A stretch of DNA of 64,000 nucleotides from Lachnospiraceae bacterium (GCA_017525525.1 JAFXSQ010000043.1:55321-119320); one strand, 5' to 3'; positions 15,221 through 24,230 are shown, numbered from the stretch's first letter. Notes: generated by a model not told the origin, from the letters alone. Numbers and translations: made by a program.

Positions 15221-17026
15221 TCACGCATTTTCCGTTCCGTAGCACTTTACAAAGGGCATGCGGATCTCCACACGGGTGCCTTCATTCTCGACACTGCTTA
15301 TGGTCACTCCGTATTCGTTGCCGAAACGAAGCTTGATGCGCTGGTTCACATTGCATATCCCTATATGGTTACGGTCTAAGTTTTCAAAGTCATTGAGGTA
15401 TCTTGTAACCTCCTCGAGCTTCTCCCTGCTCATACCACCGCCGTTATCCGTAACGGTTAGGAAAAGGTCTCCCTTAACCTCGGCCCTAACTGTTATCAGT
15501 CCACCCTCCTCCTTGTCCTCCATGGCGTGAACGTAGGCATTCTCCACGAAGGGCTGAACCACGAAGGGCATAACCTTACATTTTTCCGCGAGCTCCTTGT
15601 CATACTCCACCGTCGCCTTGATGCGGTCACCGAAACGGTAGCTCTGTATCTTGGTATAACACTCCACCTTGTCCATCTCCCAGGCGAGTGTCTTAAGCTC
15701 CTGCCCGGCCTCAAGACTTCCCCGAAGAAGCCTTGTAAGCATCACCGAGATGTCCTCTATGTCCTTCTGATGATTGATCATGGCAAGCATGCGCATGGTC
15801 TCCAGGGTGTTATATAAGAAATGCGGATTTATCTGTGTCGTTAACATCTTGAACTCGATATCCTTATTTCTCGAGTGAAGCTGCTCGCGCTCTATCCTTT
15901 CGTTTGCGGCCGTATCCGAAAGCTGCTGCATATTGACCACCATCTTATTCAAGTCATTGTAGAGCTCCCATATCTCGTCATGGGCCTCGCCTATCGCTCC
16001 GTCTGCCGCAGCCGCCGAGCGCTCCACTACATGGCGCATAGCCTTGCCAAGTGCTGTTATCCTGTGAGTAAACCAACGGTTTAACACAAGCACGGAGCCG
16101 GCCATCAAGAGTGCCGCAAGCATAAGCGGAAGAAGCGACCTTACCGCAGTCCTGCCCGCACTCCTCGTGATACCGCCGTAGGGCTGCATAAGAATAAGCA
16201 TGTAATAATCAGGCGAATATCTGGGACTAATCGTCACTTCGGCGGAAGCGCACTGCTCTCCGTGGAAGGTACACCATCCGTCGAAGCTTTCATCATTAAG
16301 GCTCGTGCAGAGTTCCTTTACTTCCTGCTCATTTATGCTCACATTTGCAAGAACATTCTCACTTCCGTTCAGGATGAGCAAAGCGTGATCGTTCCTGCTG
16401 TTTATGAATTCCTCCGTGATCGCAGGGTCAAGCTCTATGCTTATTGCACCGACTTCCCTGCCCTTGCTGTCTAAAAGAGTTCTGGACAGTCTTAAGCTTC
16501 GCCTGCCGGTCTGGATGTTGCTGTAGTAGGACCACCTCGGGCGACCTATATACTGCATGGTCTTCTTGTACCAGTCCTTTTCCCTGATCGTATCCGTAAC
16601 CTTCTTAAAATGGTTCTCATCCCCCTTTATAAGATCAGGATTCATGTAGAAGCTTATCCTGGAAATATCCCTGTAATACTCGTAAATGTAATCGTCAAAG
16701 ACCTTCGAGGATCTGTTATCCACGAAGATCTCCGTGTCCGTAGCATAGGTGTTTAAGACCACCTGCGTGCTCGTCTCATCAAAATAAATTCTCTCCGAAA
16801 GCTCCGTCACAAGGTTAAGCTTGTTCGTAAGCAGCTCCTGCTGGACCTTTAAGCTCTCCCGCCCGCTCTCTATCTGCTGGTCGACAAGCGCGCGGCTCGA
16901 AGTCCGGTACATATAGATATATACCAGTATAAGCGGAAGAAAACAGCCAAGCGCAAAGACGAGTATCATGCGCTGGCCGAGCTTTAATGAGCTTGCCCCG
17001 CGTATTTTAAATGTCAGTTTACTCAT
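15221..17026 (-). CDS. LytS/YesM-type sensor histidine kinase without a neighbouring response regulator
   Basis: 601 aa. First membrane helix near residues 19-40, an extracellular sensor of about 240 residues (probably double-Cache), second helix near 285-305, a coiled linker, the His_kinase block INPHFLYNTLETMRMLA near 405 (phospho-acceptor His), and an ATPase domain with PFVENAYVHAM and TDNGGGMSREKL. Kinases of this class usually pair with an AraC-type regulator controlling sugar uptake, but none is adjacent. It lies 76 bp after the fucosidase, suggesting a role in glycan response. Confidence 0.9.
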   Translation of the reverse strand: MSKLTFKIRGASSLKLGQRMILVFALGCFLPLILVYIYMYRTSSRALVDQQIESGRESLKVQQELLTNKLNLVTELSERIYFDETSTQVVLNTYATDTEIFVDNRSSKVFDDYIYEYYRDISRISFYMNPDLIKGDENHFKKVTDTIREKDWYKKTMQYIGRPRWSYYSNIQTGRRSLRLSRTLLDSKGREVGAISIELDPAITEEFINSRNDHALLILNGSENVLANVSINEQEVKELCTSLNDESFDGWCTFHGEQCASAEVTISPRYSPDYYMLILMQPYGGITRSAGRTAVRSLLPLMLAALLMAGSVLVLNRWFTHRITALGKAMRHVVERSAAAADGAIGEAHDEIWELYNDLNKMVVNMQQLSDTAANERIEREQLHSRNKDIEFKMLTTQINPHFLYNTLETMRMLAMINHQKDIEDISVMLTRLLRGSLEAGQELKTLAWEMDKVECYTKIQSYRFGDRIKATVEYDKELAEKCKVMPFVVQPFVENAYVHAMEDKEEGGLITVRAEVKGDLFLTVTDNGGGMSREKLEEVTRYLNDFENLDRNHIGICNVNQRIKLRFGNEYGVTISSVENEGTRVEIRMPFVKCYGTENA

Positions 17027-17102
17027 GGCTGTTTTCTCCCAAATGTATTATCTGTTATAGCGAAACCGTTAACGGCTTATATTTCCCGATGTAATTCAGC
17101 GC

Positions 17103-18578
17103 TTATTCGGTCTCGATCTTTATCACAACCGGAAAATCGCTTGAAACCGTCGCAGTCTTAAACTCAAGTCCCTCGGTCGTCACTTTGAAGTCTATCCTCT
17201 CATCAAAGCCGAGGATGCTGACCTGCCTAATAATTCCGTGAAACTCCGGCCTGTTCTGGTCCGCCGACTTCTTGAATGAGCGTATGCACACTCTGCCGTC
17301 CTCCGGGTACCTTAAGGCAAATGCATAGACCGCGCCGTTACCTGCGGTAAAACGGAAGTCCTCACTTGTAAAGGTCTTTTCCTTCTGGTCTCCGAACTGG
17401 CCTTCCGTATCCTCCGTCGGTCCCTCCTTGCATTTCCTCCATACCTTAGAGTTATAGATTGCCTCGGAATTGACGCTCATCCAGCTGCCGAGGTCCTCTA
17501 AGATCTTCCTGTCGCCTTCGGGTATGGTTCCGTCCGCCTTAGGACCTATGTTGAGCAGAAGGTTTCCGTTCTTTGATACCACATCAATCAGTGTCTCTAT
17601 TATCTCACAACTGCTCTTATAGTCAAGAGTGTCCGTGTAGCACCAGGAATTTCTTGCAACCGCCGTATCCGTCTGCCACGGAAAAGCCTTTATATCCGCA
17701 AATGCTCCGCGCTCTATCTCAACAATTCCCGCGCCGAAGGGAAGCGCATCATGCTTGTAGCACACAGCCACAGGCTTTCCCCACTCCTCACCGCGGTTAT
17801 AATAATACGCAACCAGCTTCTTAAGATAGGGCTTGAAAGCCTCATGCTGTATCCACCAGTCAAAGTAGAGGAAGGCCGGCCGGTACTTATCCACTATTTC
17901 GCATGTACGCACGAGCCAGTCCTCCAGATACTCCTGCGTCGGGTAAGGCTCACTGAAGAGATCCTCGTTATCCGGCTCAGGCATGGCGGGCCAGTAGAAG
18001 TCGCCGCGCTCCATCGGATCCTTAACATCACTTTCAAACTCCCTGCCGTGTCCCATGAACCACCAATGCTCTGCCCTGTGACTTGAGGTGCAGAAGGTCA
18101 AGCCCTGCTTTTCTGCCTCAGCTTTAAGCTCTCCGATAATGTCCCTTTTCGGTCCCATCTCGTAAGCATTATAATGTGATATCTCACTCTTATACATCTG
18201 AAAGCCGTCGTGGTGCTCCGCCACAGGGCAGATGTATTTCGCGCCCGCAGCCTTAAACAGTCTAATCCATTCGACAGGATCGAACTTCTCTGCTTTAAAA
18301 AGCGGGATAAAATCCTTGTAGCCGAACTTATCCTGGGTGCCGTAGGTCTTCACATGATGCTCAAAAGCCGGCATGCCCTTGATATACATATTTCTCGAAT
18401 ACCACTCATTTGAGTTGGCCGGCACCGAATAAAGCCCCCAGTGCATGAAGATTCCGAACTTTGCTCCGGCAAACCAGGCGGGCAACCTAAAAGCCCCTAT
18501 ACTGTCCCAGCTGTCCTTATAAGGCCCTGCGGCTATAACTTCATCTATCTTTTGTAAGTATGGTTTTAAATCGTACAT
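17103..18578 (-). CDS. Alpha-L-fucosidase (GH29)
   Basis: It hydrolyses terminal alpha-L-fucose. 491 aa without a signal peptide, so probably cytoplasmic and acting on imported oligosaccharides. GH29 marks: KFGIFMHWGLYSVPA near residue 41, YICPVAEHHDGFQMY, the FLYFDWWI segment carrying the nucleophile Asp near 243, and NGNLLLNIGPKADGTIPE in the last third. Nine bases separate it from the GH5 gene upstream, so the two are likely one operon for plant or mucin glycans. Confidence 0.92.
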   Translation of the reverse strand: MYDLKPYLQKIDEVIAAGPYKDSWDSIGAFRLPAWFAGAKFGIFMHWGLYSVPANSNEWYSRNMYIKGMPAFEHHVKTYGTQDKFGYKDFIPLFKAEKFDPVEWIRLFKAAGAKYICPVAEHHDGFQMYKSEISHYNAYEMGPKRDIIGELKAEAEKQGLTFCTSSHRAEHWWFMGHGREFESDVKDPMERGDFYWPAMPEPDNEDLFSEPYPTQEYLEDWLVRTCEIVDKYRPAFLYFDWWIQHEAFKPYLKKLVAYYYNRGEEWGKPVAVCYKHDALPFGAGIVEIERGAFADIKAFPWQTDTAVARNSWCYTDTLDYKSSCEIIETLIDVVSKNGNLLLNIGPKADGTIPEGDRKILEDLGSWMSVNSEAIYNSKVWRKCKEGPTEDTEGQFGDQKEKTFTSEDFRFTAGNGAVYAFALRYPEDGRVCIRSFKKSADQNRPEFHGIIRQVSILGFDERIDFKVTTEGLEFKTATVSSDFPVVIKIETE

Positions 18579-18587
18579 TTTTCCCTC

Positions 18588-20522
18588 TTAATTCTTCGAA
18601 TTCTCATCATTAGGTGATACACCCTGTTCACCGGGCATATAGTCAAATGTAATCTCAAGCGTCTCTATATCCCCTAAGTCCTTCTGGTCAAATACCCTCG
18701 GCGAGCATCCCATGGTTCCGCCTCCGTTGGTCCTTGCGTCATCCGGGGCCTCAGCAACCCACTCGTTGTAGAGATTTGTGCGTGTGCAGAGCCCGTCGTC
18801 GCTTGAGGTGTAATTTCTTCCATGAAGCTTGTACTCCTCGCCGTTGATAAGCACCTTCTTTATGGTGATAACATACCCCGGGAAGAGCACCTCGGCGTTC
18901 GATATTCCTATTGCCGAAAATGCGGTGCTGGTCGAATGCTTGGCCGCAGTCTTGGTAAAATCAAGCGCCACTGTGTAGGTTCCCTCGCCCGTTATTTCAA
19001 CATCCGTTGCCTCAACCCCACCTGTCTTGGAATCGGGATCGTAAGCATCTCCGACCGAGTAGACTATGTTCCAGTCCTGTGAATCCCACATGATCCATGC
19101 TATGGCCTTGCCCTCTCCGGCAAGCTTAGCCTGCTCACTGAAGGTCTCGGGCGCAAGCTCGTAGCCGTCTGCGATAAGCTTCTCCGCGGAAGCAAGAACC
19201 GTCGCAGCGTCAAGCTTGCTCTCGTTCTCGTAGCTTCTTTCTTTCAAGAAGGCCTCAAGCTCCTCGTCTATCCATTTATGGGTATTCCTGTTAAGGATAT
19301 CACCGGTGTTCCAGAGCATCGGCACATAACCGTACTTGTCGCAGTTTGCAAAGAAGTTGGTCATCCATAGCTGCCAGTTGGGCTTCAGCTCTCCCGCCGA
19401 GGTCGGAAGCACTCCGCATTCGCCTATGATCACTCCGTACTTCTCGCCGTATTTGTTAAGCCCTTCCATAAGTGAGTTCATTTCATCATAATTCTTCTTC
19501 GTACCCCAGGTGCTCTCGCCCGTGCTTCCGCAATAGCTCCATGGTGTGTAATAATGCACTGATAAAAGCAGCTTATCACCCGAAGGATCCGTCGGCATGC
19601 TCCATCGGCTGTCAAGAGTCTGCGTAACATCCGTGCCGTAGCCCGGTATCAGTAAGAACCTGGCGGCGTTGTTTCCTCCCGAAGCTCTGACTATGTCTAC
19701 AAAGGTCTGGTTGATTTCCAGCGCCTTCTTGTAACACTCGTCCTTGGAAAGAGTCGCACCCTTTGGATTGATTGAAGATGTGATGTCATTTAACCTGTCG
19801 CCTATCTCCTCATTTCCGCCCTCGAAGATAAGGTGCAGGTCATAGTCCTTGAAATAATCGGCTATCTGCGTCCACATGGACTTGTAAAGCTCCATCGCCG
19901 CTTCCCTCTGCGCCGCATCCTCAGAGCCGAACATGCCCCACCAGCCTCTGTCCCAGTGATCGTTGATTATCACGAACATATCATTGTTGTACGCGTAGTC
20001 CACTACCTCCTTTACTCTTGCCAGGTAGGCCTCTCCTATGGTATAGTCGCCGTTCATAAAGTTCATGGCGTTGGTCCATGCAACCGGGATACGCAGGCTG
20101 TCTAAACCTGCTGCCTTCATATCATCAATCATCTCCTGAGTGGTAGTCGGATTGCCCCAGTACCTCTCCCAGTGACTAACGTCGTAGTCATATTTTAGAT
20201 CCTTGTTATCCGTCGCCTCAAGAGTATTGCCGAGGTTTATGCCGTTACCCATCCTCACTGCGAATTCCTTAGAAGAAAGCGCAGCAAGCGGATCATCGAA
20301 ACCGCCGCCTCCGGTCTGCTCTGTGGTGTTTGCCTCCGTCTCTCCTACTGTCTCAGTCGTTGTATCGTCCACCTCTGTCTCCTTAACTGTTTCCGTAGTC
20401 TGTTCCTTCAGTATCTCTGTTGTCTCCGTACTCTTACCTCCGGCACCGCCGCATGCACACATCGAGATACCCATAACCAGCGACATTGCCACCGCAGCAA
20501 GCTTCTTGGTCCATTTTCTCAT
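18588..20522 (-). CDS. Secreted GH5-family glycoside hydrolase lipoprotein with C-terminal binding domain
   Basis: 644 aa. Signal peptide with lipobox-like end (SMCAC near residue 23), a Thr/Glu-rich linker to about 75, then the GH5 barrel: GINLGNTLEATD, LDSLRIPVAW, VIINDHWDRGWWG, FEGGNEEIGD (acid/base Glu), LSVHYYTPWSYCG and VIIGECGVL (nucleophile Glu). From about residue 440 a beta-rich domain (IAWIMWDSQDWNIVYSVGD, ATDVEITGEGTYTVALDF) resembles a carbohydrate-binding module. Probable endo-beta-glucanase or related beta-glycanase, anchored outside the membrane. A GGGAGG site precedes the ATG. Confidence 0.88.
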   Translation of the reverse strand: MRKWTKKLAAVAMSLVMGISMCACGGAGGKSTETTEILKEQTTETVKETEVDDTTTETVGETEANTTEQTGGGGFDDPLAALSSKEFAVRMGNGINLGNTLEATDNKDLKYDYDVSHWERYWGNPTTTQEMIDDMKAAGLDSLRIPVAWTNAMNFMNGDYTIGEAYLARVKEVVDYAYNNDMFVIINDHWDRGWWGMFGSEDAAQREAAMELYKSMWTQIADYFKDYDLHLIFEGGNEEIGDRLNDITSSINPKGATLSKDECYKKALEINQTFVDIVRASGGNNAARFLLIPGYGTDVTQTLDSRWSMPTDPSGDKLLLSVHYYTPWSYCGSTGESTWGTKKNYDEMNSLMEGLNKYGEKYGVIIGECGVLPTSAGELKPNWQLWMTNFFANCDKYGYVPMLWNTGDILNRNTHKWIDEELEAFLKERSYENESKLDAATVLASAEKLIADGYELAPETFSEQAKLAGEGKAIAWIMWDSQDWNIVYSVGDAYDPDSKTGGVEATDVEITGEGTYTVALDFTKTAAKHSTSTAFSAIGISNAEVLFPGYVITIKKVLINGEEYKLHGRNYTSSDDGLCTRTNLYNEWVAEAPDDARTNGGGTMGCSPRVFDQKDLGDIETLEITFDYMPGEQGVSPNDENSKN

Positions 20523-20551
20523 AAGCTTTGTTCCTCCCGTAACCTTCTAAT

Positions 20552-20600
20552 GGAGCTTCGTCCTGTTAGTAAACAGGACAGGCAAAACCTGTCCCCGAAG
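20552..20600 (-). promoter_or_regulatory. 5' leader of the GH5 gene with overlapping hairpins
   Basis: TCCTGTT/AACAGGA (20561-20578) and GGACAGG/CCTGTCC (20576-20594) share bases 20576-20578, so the two stems are mutually exclusive. CTTCG (20556-20560) and CGAAG (20596-20600) enclose both. The leader ends 30 bases before the GH5 start. A switch is possible but not shown. Confidence 0.4.
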
Positions 20601-20684
20601 TTTATATCTCCACTTCTTTTGTTATTAAATCAAAGATTACAGCTAAAGTATACCCGATTTTTTCCACCTTTTTCGCCTGCATAA

Positions 20685-21428
20685 TCACAGTGTTTTCAAC
20701 TGATACATAAGAATGCTTTTTTCTCTGCTTTCCGGTTCATTTTCCAGCCAGGAAAGTGCCCGACTTACATCAATTTTGAAACCCGCTCCAAAATAATCAT
20801 ACATTTGCTGAAAAGAACCGCTAAACGGCCTTGCAATAACTCTTTTTACATTTTCGGATAACGGAAGAATTTTATTAAAGGACGGATTAGCCGTAAGCAG
20901 TGATTTTCCATTATCGAAAATCGGTGCAGCCCTAAACCCACTGTCCGTTCCAATCAGGGCAAGATTGTTAACATGTCTGTCTTCATTCAAGATAAGCCTG
21001 TCAAGGGTGATTGTTTTTTTTAAATAATCCGTTATATCACATCCGGTACTCTTTTTCACAAACTGGGTTGTATATGCTATTCGTTCCTCCATTGTTTCCT
21101 GCCCGGCCAATACTTCCGCAAGATTACGTCCGTATTCGTTATAATACAATCTATATATCGTAACGAGTTCTTCGTCTTCATGCTCAAGAAAATCCTTACT
21201 TCTGCATCCCGGTCGCCCGTTGATTAGGCCTTGCTCATACCGTATATACTCGTCAGGCTTTAAATCCGAGTATTGAAGAAGTGTAGAAGCAAGATATTCG
21301 CACAGCCCTTCATTCCCTTGTGAATCCAGCTTGTACCAGTATCCGTCCTTCTTGTACTTAATCTGCGTTCCCTCGGAGGTTCCTTCCTGATACACTATGT
21401 ATTTTTCATCTATCGTTTCATCAAACAT
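20685..21428 (-). CDS. HipA-like kinase-domain protein (C-terminal part of a split system)
   Basis: About 247 aa. The start at 21428 has GGAGGG seven bases upstream; a frame extending to 21500 overlaps the upstream gene and lacks a site. HipA/PI3K-like kinase marks: Gly-rich EGTSEGTQIKYKKDGYWYKL with the likely ATP-binding Lys, Glu in NEGLCEYLA, catalytic loop LILNEDRHVNNLAL (Asp and Asn) near residue 165, and metal-binding Asp in APIFDNGKSLL. HipA proteins phosphorylate aminoacyl-tRNA synthetases and act as toxins. Here the N-terminal sub-domain is missing and appears to be the C-terminal half of the upstream gene (17-bp gap). No HipB repressor is in the operon; XRE genes lie 1-2.5 kb away. 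Confidence 0.8.
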   Translation of the reverse strand: MFDETIDEKYIVYQEGTSEGTQIKYKKDGYWYKLDSQGNEGLCEYLASTLLQYSDLKPDEYIRYEQGLINGRPGCRSKDFLEHEDEELVTIYRLYYNEYGRNLAEVLAGQETMEERIAYTTQFVKKSTGCDITDYLKKTITLDRLILNEDRHVNNLALIGTDSGFRAAPIFDNGKSLLTANPSFNKILPLSENVKRVIARPFSGSFQQMYDYFGAGFKIDVSRALSWLENEPESREKSILMYQLKTL

Positions 21429-21445
21429 ATAATCCCTCCAAACCC

Positions 21446-22132
21446 TTATCGCACAAGCACATCCTCCGCCCGGAGTTTCTCGCCCGGAAAGCGTATCCAT
21501 ATGTAATCATTGTATGAAACACCATGCGTCCTCTTAACTATTTCAATTGGAATATACTCAGTGAGACCGATTGATGCAAGCTTGTCCTTAATGTCCGGCC
21601 GTCCCTCTTCGAAACATCTCAGCTTCAAAATCTCATTCAACTGATTTCGTGATATATGTTCCGAAGAAAATATTTGCCTGATTGGGTGAATAATAAACCT
21701 CGACACATTAACCTTGGAACGATTCACAGACACACGCGCAGAGAGCTCATTTTTCCAGAATACCTCAAATCTAAAGCTGTCATCAAACAGATTATTCAAA
21801 ACCTGTTTTTTCAACTTTGCCTTCTCCTCCCGTAAGGTCTCAAGCAAATAATGAATTTCCTCCACTCTCTTCATGATATCTCTTCGCTTTTCAATTTCTA
21901 TTTCCGTTTCACAGACTGCGCCCGGCGCAACCTTGCCAAGCGCTTTCCCCCTGACATGCTTTCCATCTCTCCATTGTTCATAATAATACTGATTTCCGTT
22001 GATTGTCTTAACAATGATGCTGCTTTTTTTCTCTCCAAGGTCACGCATCTCATTCTGAAGTTCCTCAAGCTCTGCCTCATAGCTCCGGCATTGGTTTTCT
22101 AACATCGATAATAACTCTTCCGTTTTACCCAT
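21446..22132 (-). CDS. HipA-kinase partner: coiled coil plus HipS-like N-subdomain
   Basis: 228 aa. Residues 1-30 form a coiled coil; 35-70 hold a YYYEQWRDGKHVRGKALGK motif of small DNA-handling proteins; a second coiled coil covers about 80-115. The last 110 residues (FEVFWKNELSARVSVNR, EEGRPDIKDKLASIGL, THGVSYNDYIWIRF) look like the region that precedes the kinase fold in one-piece HipA-like proteins. It therefore probably contacts or restrains the downstream kinase, as HipS does for HipT in HipBST. That analogy is inference. Confidence 0.65.
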   Translation of the reverse strand: MGKTEELLSMLENQCRSYEAELEELQNEMRDLGEKKSSIIVKTINGNQYYYEQWRDGKHVRGKALGKVAPGAVCETEIEIEKRRDIMKRVEEIHYLLETLREEKAKLKKQVLNNLFDDSFRFEVFWKNELSARVSVNRSKVNVSRFIIHPIRQIFSSEHISRNQLNEILKLRCFEEGRPDIKDKLASIGLTEYIPIEIVKRTHGVSYNDYIWIRFPGEKLRAEDVLVR

Positions 22133-22213
22133 TATCTCACCTCCTCACAGCAATATTTTAACATACACTTCACATATATTCAATATTATGTATCTAAGTC
22201 ACTTAGGCATTGA

Positions 22214-22246
22214 AAAACGGACTATGTAACAAGTACACAGCCCGTT
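22214..22246 (-). terminator. Terminator of the coiled-coil protein gene
   Basis: Minus-strand ACGGGCTGTGTA pairs with TACATAGTCCGT (12 pairs with two G-U) and is followed by TTTTTC. Confidence 0.7.
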
Positions 22247-22276
22247 TATTGTATTAAATGATATCACTATTCCTCT

Positions 22277-22966
22277 TTATAAAATCATAGCATTCTGTCG
22301 TCTGTAAGAATCATTGTCCTTCTGAGCCAGTTCAGCATTAACTACGCGAAGCTCGTTTTCCAGGCTTTCCTTATCCTCTTTCTTAGCCGCCACCAAATCC
22401 TGCTCAATCTGAGCTTTCCTGCGTTTCAATTTTTCAATCTCTTTGTCTACTCTGTCTGTATCAGTTGTAGTTTTTTCACTCTTGTATGACGTCTCTTTTT
22501 TGGCTTTCATATCCTCCCATACAGAAAGCTGCGGAAGCTCGTCCTTCATAGCCCAACGAGTAATAAACTGTGCCACGCTGTGATCATCCTTCCCGATTTC
22601 ACCGTTTTCTCTTTTTGCCCGAATAGTCTCATACTCTTTATACGCCTTTGGGTCAACCTCTTTCATTCTCGAAAGAATCTCATCGCCTGTACGAGCATTC
22701 GGCACTCGCTTAAGCTGATCCTCGTTCAAAGGTGTAAGCTCCCGCTTAACAATAGATTTTTCCAACTCTTCCATCTTTCTCGCGTTATCCAGCATTTCCG
22801 TACCACGCGAAGAAATATCCACCTTTACAGCCGGGCTTTCGCCCAACGCATTTGAAAACAGACCGCTATTTTCTTCTTTCGAAGCAATCTTTTCTTTGAT
22901 AGTCTCCTGGAGTTTGGATTGATAGTCTGCCGGCTTGATAGAATTAACTGTATTGATTCCGTTCAT
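22277..22966 (-). CDS. Uncharacterised coiled-coil protein
   Basis: 229 aa from the ATG at 22966, which has GGAGGG nine bases upstream; a longer frame to 23014 has no site. No signal peptide or membrane helix. The first third contains VKVDISSRGTEMLDNA, a motif style also seen in short flagellar or anti-sigma-like proteins. The last 70 residues are a strongly charged coiled coil (VDKEIEKLKRRKAQIEQDLV). I do not recognise a family. It ends 145 bp before the HipA-partner gene, with a terminator between, so it is a separate unit. Confidence 0.7.
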   Translation of the reverse strand: MNGINTVNSIKPADYQSKLQETIKEKIASKEENSGLFSNALGESPAVKVDISSRGTEMLDNARKMEELEKSIVKRELTPLNEDQLKRVPNARTGDEILSRMKEVDPKAYKEYETIRAKRENGEIGKDDHSVAQFITRWAMKDELPQLSVWEDMKAKKETSYKSEKTTTDTDRVDKEIEKLKRRKAQIEQDLVAAKKEDKESLENELRVVNAELAQKDNDSYRRQNAMIL

Positions 22967-23064
22967 ATGCCACGCCCTCCTTTGCGTTTTTTCCATTTCT
23001 GAAATCCTTTTCATATCTGCAAATGAATGATGTATAGATATACAGGTTAATTATAGTACATATA

Positions 23065-23085
23065 TTTACTAAAAACAATAGTAAA
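23065..23085. promoter_or_regulatory. Candidate operator in a divergent promoter region
   Basis: TTTACTA-N7-TAGTAAA is a perfect 7-bp inverted repeat midway between the divergent coiled-coil gene and the XRE gene at 23163. It is a natural site for that regulator. Confidence 0.45.
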
Positions 23086-23162
23086 CATTTTTATTAGATA
23101 TACTATATCCGTTAGTTTTCCGCATCAGTTTCAAGCGAAGATTACTTCCCGGAGGGTAGCAT

Positions 23163-23384
23163 ATGGATTACTCCTACATAAGAAGAATAAAAGATCTGCG
23201 CGAAGACTCAGATTACACACAAGAATATGTTGCCAGTGTTCTCGGAACATCTCAGACGATGTATGCTCGCTACGAAAGAGGCGCTAACGAATTACCAATT
23301 CACCACCTCATTACCTTATGCAAGCTCTACAGTGTTTCATCGGATTATCTTCTTGGACTGACTGACAAGAAAACGACATCCTAA
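23163..23384 (+). CDS. Small XRE-family helix-turn-helix regulator
   Basis: 73 aa, almost only a Cro/CI-type HTH: YTQEYVASVLGTSQTMYARYERG is the helix-turn-helix, followed by a LIT...LYSVSSDYLLGL end typical of stand-alone XRE proteins. GGAGGG lies at good spacing before the ATG. It is one of few plus-strand genes here. It may repress the divergent gene or serve as the missing HipB-like partner of the kinase pair, but it is not in that operon. Confidence 0.85.
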   Translation: MDYSYIRRIKDLREDSDYTQEYVASVLGTSQTMYARYERGANELPIHHLITLCKLYSVSSDYLLGLTDKKTTS

Positions 23385-23429
23385 TTCTCGTCACCAAACT
23401 CAGTCCCCATTAGTAAGCTTTTCTCTGTT

Positions 23430-24101
23430 TCATCCAAACAGCATATCTGCAGCCTTTTCTAATTCTTTGCGTTCCTTTGAATCATCATATCCGCTTTCTT
23501 TGTCATCGATGCCCTTTACCGGGTCGATTGAGAACAACCCGTCGCGGTTACAGTAAAAGAAAATTCTTCTGACTCCCCTGATCTTAAATCGTGCCTCAGC
23601 GTTCCCTTCAGGATAAAGCTTCACCATCTGCATATCACCGGAAGAAGCTGCTGCAACGAAAGAAATATAGTGCTCCTTCGTCATGCTGTGGTCAATACGC
23701 ACATAATACTCATCCTCAACACGCTCAATAAATATCATATGCTGCTCATCTGTCGGTTCTGCCTCTAAAGGCACAAGCCTGATGCCGTGACAATGGATTT
23801 CCGCCTCACCCATGCCGTGTATCACATTCCCGCAGACCGGACAGACATAGAACTTTGACCGTAGCATATTGGCTGAGACATTCGCATTACGAACGGTATT
23901 TCCTGATATCAGCTCCGTAACCGAGATCCCGAACGCTTCCGCAATAGGCTCCAGCAGAATAATATCCGGTAATCCCTTGGCCGTTTCCCATTTTGAGATG
24001 CATTTATCACTCACGCCCAGTTTTTCAGCCAGCTGAAGCTGTGTCATCCTGTTTTTTTCCCGCAGCTCCTTGATAACTGCGCCTGTAACATATTGGTTCA
24101 T
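23430..24101 (-). CDS. XRE regulator fused to a desulfoferrodoxin-like domain
   Basis: 223 aa. The ATG at 24101 is chosen because the upstream GTG frame would contain the GGAGGTG ribosome site. Residues 1-70: XRE HTH (MTQLQLAEKLGVSDKCISKW). Residues 85-200 resemble desulfoferrodoxin/superoxide reductase: CPVCGN, a single HCHG where the first iron site normally has two Cys, then the second-site ligands EQH, DHSMTKEH and FYCN. The last His of the usual CNxHG is Asp here (CNRDG), so the iron site may be altered or lost. Inference: a redox- or iron-sensing regulator. Target unknown. Confidence 0.8.
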   Translation of the reverse strand: MNQYVTGAVIKELREKNRMTQLQLAEKLGVSDKCISKWETAKGLPDIILLEPIAEAFGISVTELISGNTVRNANVSANMLRSKFYVCPVCGNVIHGMGEAEIHCHGIRLVPLEAEPTDEQHMIFIERVEDEYYVRIDHSMTKEHYISFVAAASSGDMQMVKLYPEGNAEARFKIRGVRRIFFYCNRDGLFSIDPVKGIDDKESGYDDSKERKELEKAADMLFG

Positions 24102-24185
24102 ATTCGTTATCACCTCCACGCACAGATTGTAATTCAGAATTACCGAATATGGTACCTACGAAAAGTAGAGTTGATTGCCGTCACA

Positions 24186-24230
24186 AGGTACGGGGGTTGG
24201 TGACGAAAACTCGTCACCAACCCCGTACCT
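24186..24230. terminator. Long near-perfect hairpin downstream of a lipoprotein gene
   Basis: AGGTACGGGG(G)TTGGTGACGA pairs with TCGTCACCAACCCCGTACCT over 20 bp with one bulged G and a four-base loop. No T run follows on the minus strand, so strict terminator function is uncertain. TCGTCACCAA recurs at 23388-23397 after the small XRE gene. Confidence 0.5.
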
